Below the pieces are notes generated by a model. That model did not search any database and had not been told where the DNA came from. It worked only from the letters and a program-made list of their open reading frames with translations. Positions 1 through 8,282 of a stretch of DNA of 22,670 bases are shown here, piece after piece; the stretch's first letter is position 1, and every line of letters begins with the position of its first letter. Source of the DNA: a bacterium (GTDB taxonomy: Bacteria > Chloroflexota > Dormibacteria > UBA8260 > Bog-877); the NCBI GenBank assembly GCA_021791455.1, contig JAJYWM010000194.1, forward strand, positions 1-22,670. Reading direction: 5' to 3'. Position numbers and translations under genes: made by a program.

Positions 1-14
1 GGTTGGCGCCCCCT

Positions 15-104
15 GGAGGGATGGCAGAGTGGTTGATTGCGGCGGTCTTGAAAACCGCTGAGGCGGCAACGCTTCCGGGGGTTCGAATCCCTCTCCCTCC
101 GCCA
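15..104 (+). tRNA. tRNA-Ser (anticodon UGA)
   Basis: This is a complete class II tRNA. The acceptor arms GGAGGGA (from 15) and TCCCTCC (94-100) pair, followed by discriminator G101 and a genome-encoded CCA (102-104). The anticodon stem GCGGT/ACCGC encloses the loop CTTGAAA, which gives anticodon TGA at 49-51 and so serine (UCN codons). The long variable arm typical of tRNA-Ser and the T-loop GTTCGAATCC (81-90) are present. Decayed transposon DNA and a defence-like operon follow it, so it may mark the edge of an island. No second copy of its 3' end was found in the window. Confidence 0.96.
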
Positions 105-271
105 TCAGGGAGCTTGTTCGAACAGCTCCCCATGAACTCACCGAGCTTTGACAACCCCTTGCCTCCCAGTTACGCTGTGGACCGGCGGGCACCGACATGG
201 AGGGCTTCGTTTGGGTCTGTCCATGTGGGGTGGCCCCCTGCAAGTAGTCCACCTGACCTGGACTGGCAAGT

Positions 272-984
272 GGGGTCCCTCAGTACCGCCGGCTCCAGGA
301 CAACCTGGAGGTGAGGGAGGTAGCGGTGAGATCGGAGAAAGCGCAGCGGTACGTGATCTGCCGCAACCCCAGGAGGCGGAACGGGACCGAGCCCGGCGAG
401 AGCTGCTGCTGCAGGAGTTGGAGCAGGCCCTGCTGGAGCTCGACCAGACCGCCGTCCACCAGCGCCGCGCCTATGCTCTGCGCATCAGCCGACGTTTTGG
501 GAAGGACGTGCGCCAGCTACCGGACGGCCGGCTGGTTATAAACCGGGAAGTAGGCGTCCGGGACGAGCGGCTGGACGGCAAGTACCTGATCCACACCAGC
601 GACCAGCAGCTCAGCACCGAGGAGGTGGCGCTGGGTTACCGCCAGCTGCTCCAGGTGGAGCGGGGATGGCGGGACCTCAAGCAGGAACTGGAGCTGCGGC
701 CCATGTTCCATCGCAAGGAGGACCGCATCCGGGCCCATGTCCTGCTGTGTTTCCTGGGGCTGCTGATGATGAGAGTGGCCGAGAACCGCACCCAGCAGAC
801 CTGGCCCCGCATCCGTAGGGAACTGCAGCGGCTGGTGCTGGTGGACCTGAGTGGCCCCGCCGGCCAGGTCTCCCAGACCTCCAAGCCCACCCCCTCCCAG
901 ACCCAATTGTTTGAGGCTCTCCAGGTGCCAGCTCCAATTCGGGTCCGCGCCGCCTCGAGTTCACGCCAGCCCGAAGCCGCGTAG
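272..984 (+). pseudogene. IS1634-family transposase, 3' remnant with frameshift
   Basis: About 235 residues of the C-terminal part of an IS1634-type DDE transposase remain; intact members are roughly 550-600 residues. The remnant begins near 272 in one frame (peptide QYRRLQDNLEVREVAV) and moves to the next frame at the C-run 367-370, so that CRNP is followed by QEAERDRARREL. This is what loss of one C would give. Downstream it keeps the family signature around the third catalytic acidic residue: GYRQLLQVERGWRDLK with the Glu codon at 658-660, then the helical HRKEDRIRAHVLL block. It ends at TAG 982-984. The N-terminus with the first two catalytic Asp residues is missing, and no terminal inverted repeats were identified. 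The gene is certainly dead. The family call rests on recognition of the C-terminal motif. Confidence 0.8.
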
Positions 985-1154
985 GCACGCCGGCGCGCGC
1001 TGCAGCCTCGTTCAATGAACTCCAGCGGATCTCACCCACGCGCCCCTGTCCACAGAGGTCACTGTCTGACCCGGGCTGGAAGATCTCGTTTTGGCACCCA
1101 CGCGCCCTGCAGTTCGGATCCCATGAGGTCGGCGCTCTGCGTCGCGGCGGCGCC

Positions 1155-4100
1155 CTATGCCAGCGTCGCCTTCACCCTGCCGGCAAGGTTGGCGATAGCG
1201 GTTGCGTCAAGCCCCTCGCCCTCCGTGCTCGTGAAGAGGTTCACGCCTTCGTGGAATCCGTTGGCGTCGTACCACGCCTTCTTCCACTCCCAGGACCGTC
1301 GATAGTCCGGTCGGTCCATCATCCCGAGGTGTTCCCAGACGACAATGTCGCCGGCGTCGTCCACGAAGGTGAAGTCCGGCCTCAGCCTGCCGGGCGTATT
1401 GGAACCGTCGAGCGGCCGCTCGTATTGGTAGTTGAGCCCGACCGAGTGAAGGTAGTTGGCGATAACAAGCTCGGATTTGCTGCGTACCAACTCCCCGCGG
1501 ACAGTCCTGTGGACAAGGTGCTCCGCATAAGGCACGTTGTCGTGATCCCGTCGGACGCCGCCGACGAACAGGTTAGTGTTCCGCCGGGCAGTCTCGGATC
1601 TTTCGGGACGAGTGAGGTCGTAGAGAAAGGTGGGGTCAGTGCCTTCGATGAGGAGGACCAGGCGCTCACGAGACCGGGTAAGCGCGGTGTACAGCAGCTC
1701 GCGGGTCATCAGTCGCGACCGTTTGGGGAGGATCACAAAGACTTGGCCGAACTCGCTCCCCTGTGCCTTATGTACGGTGAGAGCGTACGCCAGTTCGAGG
1801 GGCCCGGACCCGCCAGCGAACTGCCGCTCTCGGAACGCGAAACGGAGGTCGGGCCGATTGGCGAACGCGATGTTGAGCGCGTTCGCCAGAGTCTTGGGCG
1901 CTGGGGCGGCGATGCCGATTTCACCATTGGCGAGGTACTCCTCGACTTTCCGGCTTTGGCGGCCGTCCCAGCCAGTGACTCGGCCGTTCTTCACGAGAAT
2001 GACCTTGTCGCCCCAGACGATCTCCTCGTCGCCCAGCTTGACTCCGCGTCGATCCCGCGCCCGTCGAAGCTGAGCCGTCCGATATCGACCCTGCACCCAT
2101 CGGTTCAGCTCGTGCACCCCGTGGGGATGGCCGCGAACTGGAGAGAGAATCTGGAAGCGTTCGGCCCCGCTGTGATTATCGAAGGGGACCCACCCCACCT
2201 TGGTAAGGCCGAGTGCGTTCATGTCGAACGCCTCACGGTCGTTGATGTCCGCCATCTCGAAGGACGAGACGAAATGCGCTGCGAGCTTCGATCGAAGCTC
2301 TTCGGGGCTCTCCCAAAAGTCCAGTTGCAGGTCGTTGAACGACCCGCCCAACTCAAGATCGCTGAGGACACGGTCGGCGTCAATAGGCTGCAGCTCTCGC
2401 GTGTACCAGGAGGCCAGCCGCAACGCATCCGACGGGGCGTCAGCCGTGGTTCGAAGTTCTGTGGTGAGCCGCGCGAGTGCGCGGCCGATGTCGTCGCCCG
2501 TCGACTGGGCGTCGTCGAGGAATTGGACAAGGTCCGCAAAGGGTCGGCCAACGCCGATGGGCGGAAGCTGATTCGGGTCGCCGACGAGGATCAGGCGCTC
2601 CACGTGCGCCGTGTCGAGGGCGGCGATCACGGCGGCAAGGTCGTCGAGCGTGAGCATCGAGCACTCATCGATGACCACGGTCTTCTCCTTGCGGTAGACG
2701 TCGCCGCCCGAGAACAGTGGGCGCTGCCGGATCCCGTCGTACCGACCCAACTGGTAGAGGAACTGGGCCACGGTCATGGCCGTCGCGCCGGTCTTCTGTC
2801 CGAGACGAACGCGTGCCTTGCCGGTCGGGGCCAAGAAGAGCACGCCGTCACTCTTCAGACGATCCGATTTCAACAAGGCGCCGAGTACGGTGGTCTTGCC
2901 GGTCCCGGCGCGGCCCACGAGTGCCGAGAGGCGGCGAGTCGTCAGCGTCTCTAGTGCAGCCGCCTGTTCGGTCGTCGCCAGCTGGCGACGCTCATCGCTG
3001 GCGTCGACCGGAGCGTCACTCTCGCCAAGTGCCAGCGCCAGAAGGGCGGACCAATCCTCGCCTACAGACGCAACCTGCCGGCTGGCCCGCTTCGACAGGA
3101 CGGAGCGAAGCGTGTCCTCAAGCCTCTTCAGCTCAACCAGCTGGAGGCAGACGGCGGTGAGGCCCCGTTCGGGATTGACCACCACATCGACGCGCTCGAT
3201 CTCGTCCGCGAGGTCGGCGGCATGAGCCCCGATCCAGACCGAGGGAAGGACACACGGTCGCTCGAGATCGAGTTCCCCAAGACGCTCCAGGGCGTCGTCC
3301 TCGGTGAGCAAGGCATCACCATCGTCCGCGGCTCGCCGCAGCACCGTCACCAGGGCGGCTCGGACCCGCCGCTCGTCGGTGGCCGAGCCGACTGCGGACG
3401 GCTCGGGCACTGGATGACGGGCGGAAACCGTGGCGTCAGGAAGGAGGCCACGGTCAATTACCCCAAGGCCGACTGGTCGCTCGTAAGCGTCGCCGAGATC
3501 TAGTTCGGCGATTCTGTAGGGGTTAGCCAGGATGTCGCGGTCGTCAACGGGACTCCGCAGTGCGCCACTCTGGCGTTTGCGTCGGTCGAACCAGCGCTCT
3601 GCCTGTGGCCGGCTCAGCGCGAATCGAGAAAGGAGGTGGGCGAGGCGCCGTTGGTCGTCACTCAGCGAGACCCAGGTCTTAGCAATCGAGGCGAGGTCGG
3701 CGGCGTACGCCTTCTGAGGCGGCTCGGTATTTCCCTCGATGATGGAGCCAATCAGGGGCCAGGGGTCACCGTCTGAGCTGAGAGTGCCAGCCGCCAATAG
3801 CTCCATGACCAATGCGGTGCCAAGGCGCAACCCGAGCGCTTCCAGAACCGCCCCCGTGCCGGGAAACGCGCCGCGATCCTGCCACGCGTTCGCGATCTCA
3901 GCGTTAATCCACTCCTCACGAAGCTCCCACGGACCCTTCGCGATACCGTGCTGCCTGATGCGGCGGACCGATTCCAGAGTCCGGACCAAGGTCGACAAGG
4001 CGACGTCGGGAGTCGAGAGCTCGCCAGCGTACGAAAAGGCCATGATGTGACTGGGTTCAGGCGCGACGGCGATCTCCCTGAGGAGTTCCGCCCGGCGGCC

Positions 4101-4844
4101 GTCTTCCGTCTCGTCGCCCGTGGGTTCGAGGTAGTCGTGGTACGGGAGGAGGAATCCCTCATGGCCGTCGGGCCGGAGGGAGTGGCGGATGATTCGGTCC
4201 CAAAGCGGATACGAGGGGCCCTCGGCCGCGTCGTAGTAGAGCATCGGCCCGACCGTGTCGATCCTGCCCACACCAACGACGAGACGGTTAATGTCGTCCC
4301 CGAGGGGGTGCCCGCTCTTCGTGTAGAAGAAGACAAGTGAGTGCTCTGGGGTGAGCCGATCGAAAAAGAGCTGGCCCAGGGCCTGCTGCCGGGCGGACGA
4401 GAACACCCAGGCAGAATCGAACGGCGGCTCTTCGTCGGGGGGAAGCGGGACAGCGAGGGACTCTTCAATGCGCACCTGACTCTCCCGCAGCATCCACCAG
4501 AAAGGCAGGGCGAACGTCGAATACGGAGGTACTTCGATTCGAGTCGCGCGGAGGTGGCCATGGGTCGAGGCTGCCTTTCGAGTCGACTGGTAGGGATGCT
4601 CGACCACGCGCCACCATGCGGAGTCGTTCATGAAGGCGGCGCTCTCGACTATGCATGGTGGCAGCTTTCCCTCGGCAAGTGCGCCGAAGGAACGGCCGGC
4701 TACCGCGTCCTCGGCCTGGTCGTTGCGCGCTTCGCGGATCCGGTCAAGGGCGACGCAAAATGAATTCGCCGAGGGGCGTCGGCACACGCGCCCATTCCAC
4801 CGGTTGTCGTGCCACGCGACGCGAACGTTGAGGTGGTGTATCAC
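1155..4844 (-). CDS. RecD2-like SF1 helicase with unknown N-terminal region and C-terminal nuclease-like domain
   Basis: This is a 1229-residue predicted ATP-dependent DNA helicase. Residues 1-370 match nothing I recognise. They begin IHHLNVRVAWHDNRWNG and carry Cys21, Cys30 and Cys64, which could bind metal. Residues 380-600 resemble the RecD2 N-terminal region (NPYRIAELD near 441, IDRGLLPD near 463). The motor has Walker A GRAGTGKT (644-651), Walker B VVIDEC (723-728), GDPNQLPP (755-762), and the UvrD_C_2 block LTVHKAQGSEF (1022-1032) with YTALTRSRERL. The last 110 residues look like a PD-(D/E)xK nuclease: Glu1125, RPDF (1155-1158), WEHLG (1170-1174) and Lys1189. I chose GTG 4844 because it overlaps the upstream stop (GTGA), has GAAAGG in front, and lies where homology-like sequence begins; an in-frame start at 4967 would run deep into the neighbour. 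It is probably co-translated with the methyltransferase and acts with it on foreign DNA (inference). Confidence 0.85.
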   Translation of the reverse strand: MIHHLNVRVAWHDNRWNGRVCRRPSANSFCVALDRIREARNDQAEDAVAGRSFGALAEGKLPPCIVESAAFMNDSAWWRVVEHPYQSTRKAASTHGHLRATRIEVPPYSTFALPFWWMLRESQVRIEESLAVPLPPDEEPPFDSAWVFSSARQQALGQLFFDRLTPEHSLVFFYTKSGHPLGDDINRLVVGVGRIDTVGPMLYYDAAEGPSYPLWDRIIRHSLRPDGHEGFLLPYHDYLEPTGDETEDGRRAELLREIAVAPEPSHIMAFSYAGELSTPDVALSTLVRTLESVRRIRQHGIAKGPWELREEWINAEIANAWQDRGAFPGTGAVLEALGLRLGTALVMELLAAGTLSSDGDPWPLIGSIIEGNTEPPQKAYAADLASIAKTWVSLSDDQRRLAHLLSRFALSRPQAERWFDRRKRQSGALRSPVDDRDILANPYRIAELDLGDAYERPVGLGVIDRGLLPDATVSARHPVPEPSAVGSATDERRVRAALVTVLRRAADDGDALLTEDDALERLGELDLERPCVLPSVWIGAHAADLADEIERVDVVVNPERGLTAVCLQLVELKRLEDTLRSVLSKRASRQVASVGEDWSALLALALGESDAPVDASDERRQLATTEQAAALETLTTRRLSALVGRAGTGKTTVLGALLKSDRLKSDGVLFLAPTGKARVRLGQKTGATAMTVAQFLYQLGRYDGIRQRPLFSGGDVYRKEKTVVIDECSMLTLDDLAAVIAALDTAHVERLILVGDPNQLPPIGVGRPFADLVQFLDDAQSTGDDIGRALARLTTELRTTADAPSDALRLASWYTRELQPIDADRVLSDLELGGSFNDLQLDFWESPEELRSKLAAHFVSSFEMADINDREAFDMNALGLTKVGWVPFDNHSGAERFQILSPVRGHPHGVHELNRWVQGRYRTAQLRRARDRRGVKLGDEEIVWGDKVILVKNGRVTGWDGRQSRKVEEYLANGEIGIAAPAPKTLANALNIAFANRPDLRFAFRERQFAGGSGPLELAYALTVHKAQGSEFGQVFVILPKRSRLMTRELLYTALTRSRERLVLLIEGTDPTFLYDLTRPERSETARRNTNLFVGGVRRDHDNVPYAEHLVHRTVRGELVRSKSELVIANYLHSVGLNYQYERPLDGSNTPGRLRPDFTFVDDAGDIVVWEHLGMMDRPDYRRSWEWKKAWYDANGFHEGVNLFTSTEGEGLDATAIANLAGRVKATLA

Positions 4845-7387
4845 GGCGTTAACCTTTCGGTCAAGTGCGCCGGACGCGCGCTGCCCGTTCCACCCCGGCT
4901 GGAACCGTTCGCCTGAGTTCGGGCGCTGAGGGTTTCGAGAAGCATCCTGCAGTACGTCCAAGCACACCCGACCGCCAGGTGGGCGTGCCGCGCGCCGAGT
5001 CCACGGACGGGCCGCAAGCGACCATGGTCGGTGCCATACTCGTTGCGAAGTTCGGCCACGCCGACCGCCACTTGCGAGAGGTTAGCGAGGATTCGCTTGA
5101 TCGAATCGGCTCCCTTCGCAGTCGGCGCGACAGATGCCGCATCCAAACTGAGGGCCTTCTGCGCGAGCTTCACCAAAGCTGGCAGATCGGCCCTTTCGTC
5201 GTATGGTTCTACCAACTCCAGGTCGAAGTACATACGCATCCGCTCCACGAGGGCGGTACGGTCAAAGTCGACAACGGCCGCATCTCGAACTGGCTGAACA
5301 CCCGACACGTAAAAAGGAAGGTAGTCGTCAACTGGTGGATAGTCGCCGGCCGCATCCCTGATAAGGCGCCACCGAGAGTCCTTTGACACGCTCAGCCTAG
5401 CCATGCCTTCATCTAGCATCGCGCCCTTGAAGGTGTCTAGGCTGGCTCTCTTGACCGCAGCTGAGCCGCGCAAGTCTCTCCTGAGCACGGTGGCGACGTG
5501 CCCATCGGCCAGGGGACAGTCTCTCACAGCGGTGACTATCGCTGTACCCCTAGTGATACCTGCAGCGACATCTGTGGTGAAGACGCTCTGGTCGCCACCA
5601 TGGGTGCGGTCGTCCACCCCGCCGTGAAGGTCGTCCACATAGACACTCTGAAATTGAGTGGCGACCGTCTCACGCATTGCTGGATAAGATCGGCCCCCCA
5701 GCCACTTTCGGTTGGAGATAAATGACACCACTCCGCGGCCTGTGATGTCGACGATCCGATCTATGGCCATTCGCCAAAATCGCACATAGAGATCGTTTAG
5801 GCGATGCTTCCGGATGCCCCAAACTGGCCAGAGCGGTTCGATCCACGGCGCGACCAGACTGCGCTCCTCAGGGTCGTCTGCCGTCGAGTACCCCTCATAC
5901 GGGGGATTGCCCACGATGGCGAGAATCGGATCGCCATGCTTGGCCCGGGCGGCCTCCCGCAGCTCCTGCTCGAGCTCCGGGAACAACGTCGCGGGAGTCG
6001 GCCCGGTATCGTCATTCCAGCCAGTGAGGGAGTTGGTCAAGTAGACGCGCAGCCGATCGGTGCCAAGCGGTGGGGCCCCGAGTTGGGTCAGCACCCTAGC
6101 CAGGTGTAGATGGCACACGATGAATGCTGCGGGCAGAATCTCAAAGCCCACTATTCGGGTGATGGCGGCCTCCCGCGCGCGGGCCGCGGCGACAGCCTGT
6201 GGCTCTCCGTTATCGACATGTGCTTGGTAGACCGCACGAATCAGAGCGGCGAGGTAGGTGCCCGTCCCGCAGGCTGGGTCCAGCGAGTAGACTGACGCGG
6301 CGGCGAGACCCTCAGCGACTCCGAGGTCGTGGCGGATATGATGATCGATTCGGGCCACCTGATAGTCCGCGATTGCGCGCGGCGTATACCAGACCCCCAG
6401 CTTGTCCCGCAGTACAGGGTCGAATGCTGCGAGGAACGGCTCATAGAAGTATTGGATGGCGTCGCCATCGAAGGCTGCCGTGAACTTGGCGCGGTCGACC
6501 CACGAAAGTACTCGCGAAGCGGCGTTGAGGTGGCGCTTTAGGTTGCACTCCCGAATCAAGGCTGGCCGCAGGGCCGCGTGCAGAACATCGGCGAAGACTG
6601 GCACGTCGAGCCGGTAAGCGGTTTCCATCCAGTCGAGGTCGCTGTCGTCAGTTGATTCCAGCCATGAGGCGAAGAGTCCGTAGACGAGTGTCTGCACGAC
6701 TGTGGGGACAAGCAGTTTGGGCTCTACGTCGATGTGAAGTCCGCTCTTCATCGCGGCGTGAATTGGGTCCAGCAATTCAGCCGCATGGCCGGTTGCCGCC
6801 ACGGCGTCTCGTATGCGCCCAGCATGGAAGGCCAGCAGGACGGCAACGTCGGCGGGATCACCAAGCGAGCCCCTGACTTGGCAGGCCCTGTCAAGCATGC
6901 CGATGAGAGCTGTCGCTGTCTCGCGGTCGTGCCCAACCTGAGAGTCCAGATCCGACTCAAAGTCTGCGACTGAAACGCGTTCCTCCTCGACAAGTTGCCC
7001 CGTCGCGGGATCGACGCGGGCAATAGCGAACTGCCGAAGGTTCGTGACTAGGACGACGCCTCCCCCGCATGTGCGCGCGTACTTCAGCGCCTGCGCTGAG
7101 CGAACGATCCCGGATAGATCCTGTGAAGCAGCCTTGGCTTCGACCGGCAGGACCAGCACGTTGCTGTCGGTCTCGATCACGCCCAGGTCAGGGAACTCCC
7201 GATCGATGCCGCTCACGTCAGTGATTGCATGCCGCTGCGGCCGTAACCCTGCGAAGAGGCCGTCGAGGAGAGTTCGTATCGCGGGGTAGTAGGAACGTTC
7301 TGGCGTCGCTTGCCCGGACGCCCTCAGGCTTCGAACATCGGCTCGGAAGACCGAGAGGACGGACTGGGGATCAGTGGGATTCCTCAT
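4841..7387 (-). CDS. Type ISP-like nuclease/N6-adenine methyltransferase fused to an Abi_C-like domain
   Basis: The protein has 848 residues. Residues 30-125 form a PD-(D/E)xK-like fold typical of type ISP/HsdR N-termini: Asp67 in FPDLGV, then Glu83 and Lys85 in PVEAKA. Residues 310-340 hold YFYEPFLAAFDP and GVWYTP, as in ISP methyltransferases. Motif I is DPACGTGTYL (370-379, AdoMet binding) and motif IV is NPPY (494-497), so adenine N6 methylation is expected. ISP-type sequence continues to about residue 720 (RMRMYFD). The usual YRPFD segment and target-recognition domain are then absent. Instead residues 728-820 read like Abi_C: DLPALVKLAQKALSL, then VAELRNEYGTDHG (777-789) and GARHAHLAVGCA. 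ATG 7387 is preceded by GGTGAG at about 8 nt. The stop overlaps the helicase start. The domain swap may be a fusion deletion or a genuine architecture. No frameshift is seen. Confidence 0.85.
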   Translation of the reverse strand: MRNPTDPQSVLSVFRADVRSLRASGQATPERSYYPAIRTLLDGLFAGLRPQRHAITDVSGIDREFPDLGVIETDSNVLVLPVEAKAASQDLSGIVRSAQALKYARTCGGGVVLVTNLRQFAIARVDPATGQLVEEERVSVADFESDLDSQVGHDRETATALIGMLDRACQVRGSLGDPADVAVLLAFHAGRIRDAVAATGHAAELLDPIHAAMKSGLHIDVEPKLLVPTVVQTLVYGLFASWLESTDDSDLDWMETAYRLDVPVFADVLHAALRPALIRECNLKRHLNAASRVLSWVDRAKFTAAFDGDAIQYFYEPFLAAFDPVLRDKLGVWYTPRAIADYQVARIDHHIRHDLGVAEGLAAASVYSLDPACGTGTYLAALIRAVYQAHVDNGEPQAVAAARAREAAITRIVGFEILPAAFIVCHLHLARVLTQLGAPPLGTDRLRVYLTNSLTGWNDDTGPTPATLFPELEQELREAARAKHGDPILAIVGNPPYEGYSTADDPEERSLVAPWIEPLWPVWGIRKHRLNDLYVRFWRMAIDRIVDITGRGVVSFISNRKWLGGRSYPAMRETVATQFQSVYVDDLHGGVDDRTHGGDQSVFTTDVAAGITRGTAIVTAVRDCPLADGHVATVLRRDLRGSAAVKRASLDTFKGAMLDEGMARLSVSKDSRWRLIRDAAGDYPPVDDYLPFYVSGVQPVRDAAVVDFDRTALVERMRMYFDLELVEPYDERADLPALVKLAQKALSLDAASVAPTAKGADSIKRILANLSQVAVGVAELRNEYGTDHGRLRPVRGLGARHAHLAVGCAWTYCRMLLETLSARTQANGSSRGGTGSARPAHLTERLTP

Positions 7388-7898
7388 CCGGAGTTCTCAC
7401 CAAGTACCCAGCCATGGGTCGTGGCCAGAGCCAACTCGTCGACGACCACCTTGGCATGGCGAGTCCTGGCTGACGGACGACTCATGTTCACTGGAAGAGC
7501 GTACCCGAACGGGGGGCGCGGCACCAACCGATCGCTCGCGGAGTAGCTCATTGGCCCTAAAGGAGTCCCTTTGGAACCGCTGACGCTGCCACAAGGCACC
7601 ATCGCGCCCAAGGTTGCCTCACCCCACCCCCAATGCGGACCAAGGAGGGGCATCGCGCCCGGGGGACAGGTGACCCAGCTTCAGGAGTTACCGCCAGACT
7701 TTCGCGCAATCCGGCCGGGGAAGCTTCTCCGTGGAGCGGCTCCAAGTTGCACCGGGGCCGGGGCCTCTCACTTCCCAGGACCTGAGGCGACCCAGGCAGC
7801 GCATGCTCTCAGACCGTGCCGCTCGATCTGGTGACGCTCGCCAGCTTGGAGGCGCGGGGATGCGACGTACGGGTGGCCCGACCCGCGCCGACTCGCAG

Positions 7899-8048
7899 CT
7901 TCTCAGGGATCCGACGCAGATCGCAGCAAAGCACAAGATCTCGGTTTACGACGCCGCCTGCGTGGCGGCCACTCGGATCGCTAACGTCCACTTTGTTGGC
8001 TGTGACGCGTGCGACTCGTTTCCCCGGGCCCGGCTTGCCACCCAGTGA
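7899..8048 (+). pseudogene. PIN-domain (VapC-like toxin) C-terminal remnant
   Basis: A plus-strand frame ending at TGA 8046-8048 encodes IAAKHKISVYDAACVAATRI, then HFVGCDACDS. This matches the C-terminal third of VapC-type PIN nucleases: a helix of the LA..H.LSVYDA.YVALA type with the conserved acidic Asp of YDA, followed by a strand ending in an acidic residue. The N-terminal part with the first catalytic Asp is not recognisable upstream, and no antitoxin gene is adjacent. It is probably a leftover of a toxin-antitoxin module. The match is short, so the family call is tentative. Confidence 0.45.
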
Positions 8049-8256
8049 TGCCGTCTCCGGGCCGCGGGGCAACCGGTATCCCGGCCCCGGGTGGCCCTAG
8101 TGCCCGCCCCTCTGCCGCCCGCGGCGTGGGCCTACGGTGGGGCTTGGTAAGGAAAGTGGAGATCGGCGGGCTGAGCTGAGGGCCCCTCATCGCCTCCGGC
8201 CATCGCCCCACCACTCCCGGAACTCGACGCGACACTCCGAGGCCGCGGCATGATCG

Positions 8257-8282
8257 CCGTGGCGGGTCTGGACCCGCCACGG
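8257..8282. repeat. Perfect 26-bp inverted repeat (12-bp arms)
   Basis: Arms CCGTGGCGGGTC (8257-8268) and GACCCGCCACGG (8271-8282) are exact reverse complements separated by TG. The transcript could form a very stable GC-rich hairpin, or the DNA could be a cruciform or a dimeric protein-binding site. No T-run follows on either strand, so it is not a standard intrinsic terminator. It lies in otherwise gene-free DNA about 1 kb upstream of the GntR regulator gene. Confidence 0.85.

Noticed and set aside
81..104. tRNA 3' end as an attL site with a matching attR in the window
   Set aside because: I found no second copy of the T-arm/acceptor sequence anywhere to the right, so an integration event cannot be delimited here.
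1251..2954. A 567-codon open frame on the plus strand
   Set aside because: It lies fully inside the helicase gene on the other strand, shows no family motif, and is a by-product of GC-rich third positions. The minus-strand frame carries the Walker and UvrD_C_2 motifs.
3752..4561. A 269-codon minus-strand frame
   Set aside because: It is a shifted frame of the helicase N-terminal region, rich in Ser, Arg and Pro, without recognisable domains.
7555..7574. Small hairpin with stem AAAGG/CCTTT upstream of the methyltransferase gene
   Set aside because: The stem is only 5 bp plus two flanking pairs, there is no T-run, and such stems are frequent by chance.
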